DNA from: Planctomycetota bacterium
GTDB lineage: Bacteria; Planctomycetota; GCA-002687715
Assembly: GCA_013213915.1 (NCBI GenBank)
Contig: JABSRK010000055.1
Coordinates: 1 to 14,903, forward strand
Length of the DNA: 14,903 nt
Reading direction: 5' to 3'
Position numbers and translations under genes: made by a program. This document shows positions 14,791 to 14,903 of this stretch, piece by piece; the first letter of the stretch is position 1; each line of letters opens with the position of its first letter. The notes beneath the pieces are model-generated. The model made no database searches, was not told the DNA's origin, and saw nothing but the letters and a program-made list of their open reading frames with translations.

Positions 14791-14903
14791 GCGGGCAGCT
14801 CCGTAATCAACGCCCCGACAACGTCAGCGGCGCCGGGTCCTCCATGATCCCGGCGGGACGTTGATGGGCGCCGCTGCGACCCCGATCCCCGAGGTCGGCA
14901 CGG
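14791..14903. other. Right-edge sequence without a supported gene; imperfect inverted repeat
   Basis: No coding region can be supported here. A minus-strand frame ending at 14807 is open to the window edge and could be the tail of a convergent gene, but 30 codons are too few to judge. CAACGTC (14819-14825) and GACGTTG (14857-14863) enclose CCGGG/CCCGG, forming an imperfect hairpin. Confidence 0.3.

Noticed and set aside
1..14903. tRNA, rRNA, CRISPR arrays, insertion sequences
   Set aside because: Scanning by eye found no T-loop motif in a cloverleaf context, no regularly spaced short repeats and no transposase-like frame. A covariance-model scan would be needed for certainty.

Overview
The window is GC-rich bacterial DNA and most resembles a planctomycete (Planctomycetota). 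The evidence is the gene mix: several secreted proteins with DUF1080 (3-keto-disaccharide hydrolase-like) domains, a CotH-kinase/EF-hand/DUF1080 fusion, a short secreted PQQ-type beta-propeller, and a set of exported lectin-like proteins that share a module. The phylum is inferred from domain content, not from a marker gene.

Layout. At the left edge, the 5' end of recJ (minus strand, truncated by the window) diverges across about 42 bp from selB (388-2370), the elongation factor that delivers selenocysteine. Next is a secreted protein with a nidogen-like region (2556-3722), closed by a strong intrinsic terminator. A secreted PQQ-like beta-propeller protein (3966-5249) converges on a two-gene minus-strand operon: a 99-residue protein with a Tat-type signal (6189-6488), then a 313-residue cytoplasmic protein with an HQGGH motif (5261-6202). 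The second resembles HExxH-type peptide-modifying proteins. The two genes overlap by 14 bp. Diverging from them is a 980-residue secreted CotH + EF-hand + DUF1080 + DUF1080 fusion (6577-9519). A small GIY-YIG protein (9535-9789, minus) and a DUF1080 lipoprotein (9868-10542, plus) follow. The right third holds two large secreted paralogues (10647-12509 and 12828-14708) that share a C-terminal half of about 350 residues but carry different N-terminal concanavalin-like domains. Each is followed by a hairpin terminator.

How the genes relate. Six or seven of the ten genes encode exported proteins, many with sugar- or polysaccharide-related folds (DUF1080, L-type lectin, concanavalin-like). The region therefore looks like an envelope or extracellular carbohydrate-interaction neighbourhood, built from mostly single-gene transcription units rather than one pathway operon. 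recJ and selB are housekeeping neighbours. The least explained unit is the Tat-signal peptide gene coupled to the HQGGH protein, which could be a substrate/modifying-enzyme or client/chaperone pair. No tRNA, rRNA, CRISPR array, insertion sequence or phage gene was recognised.
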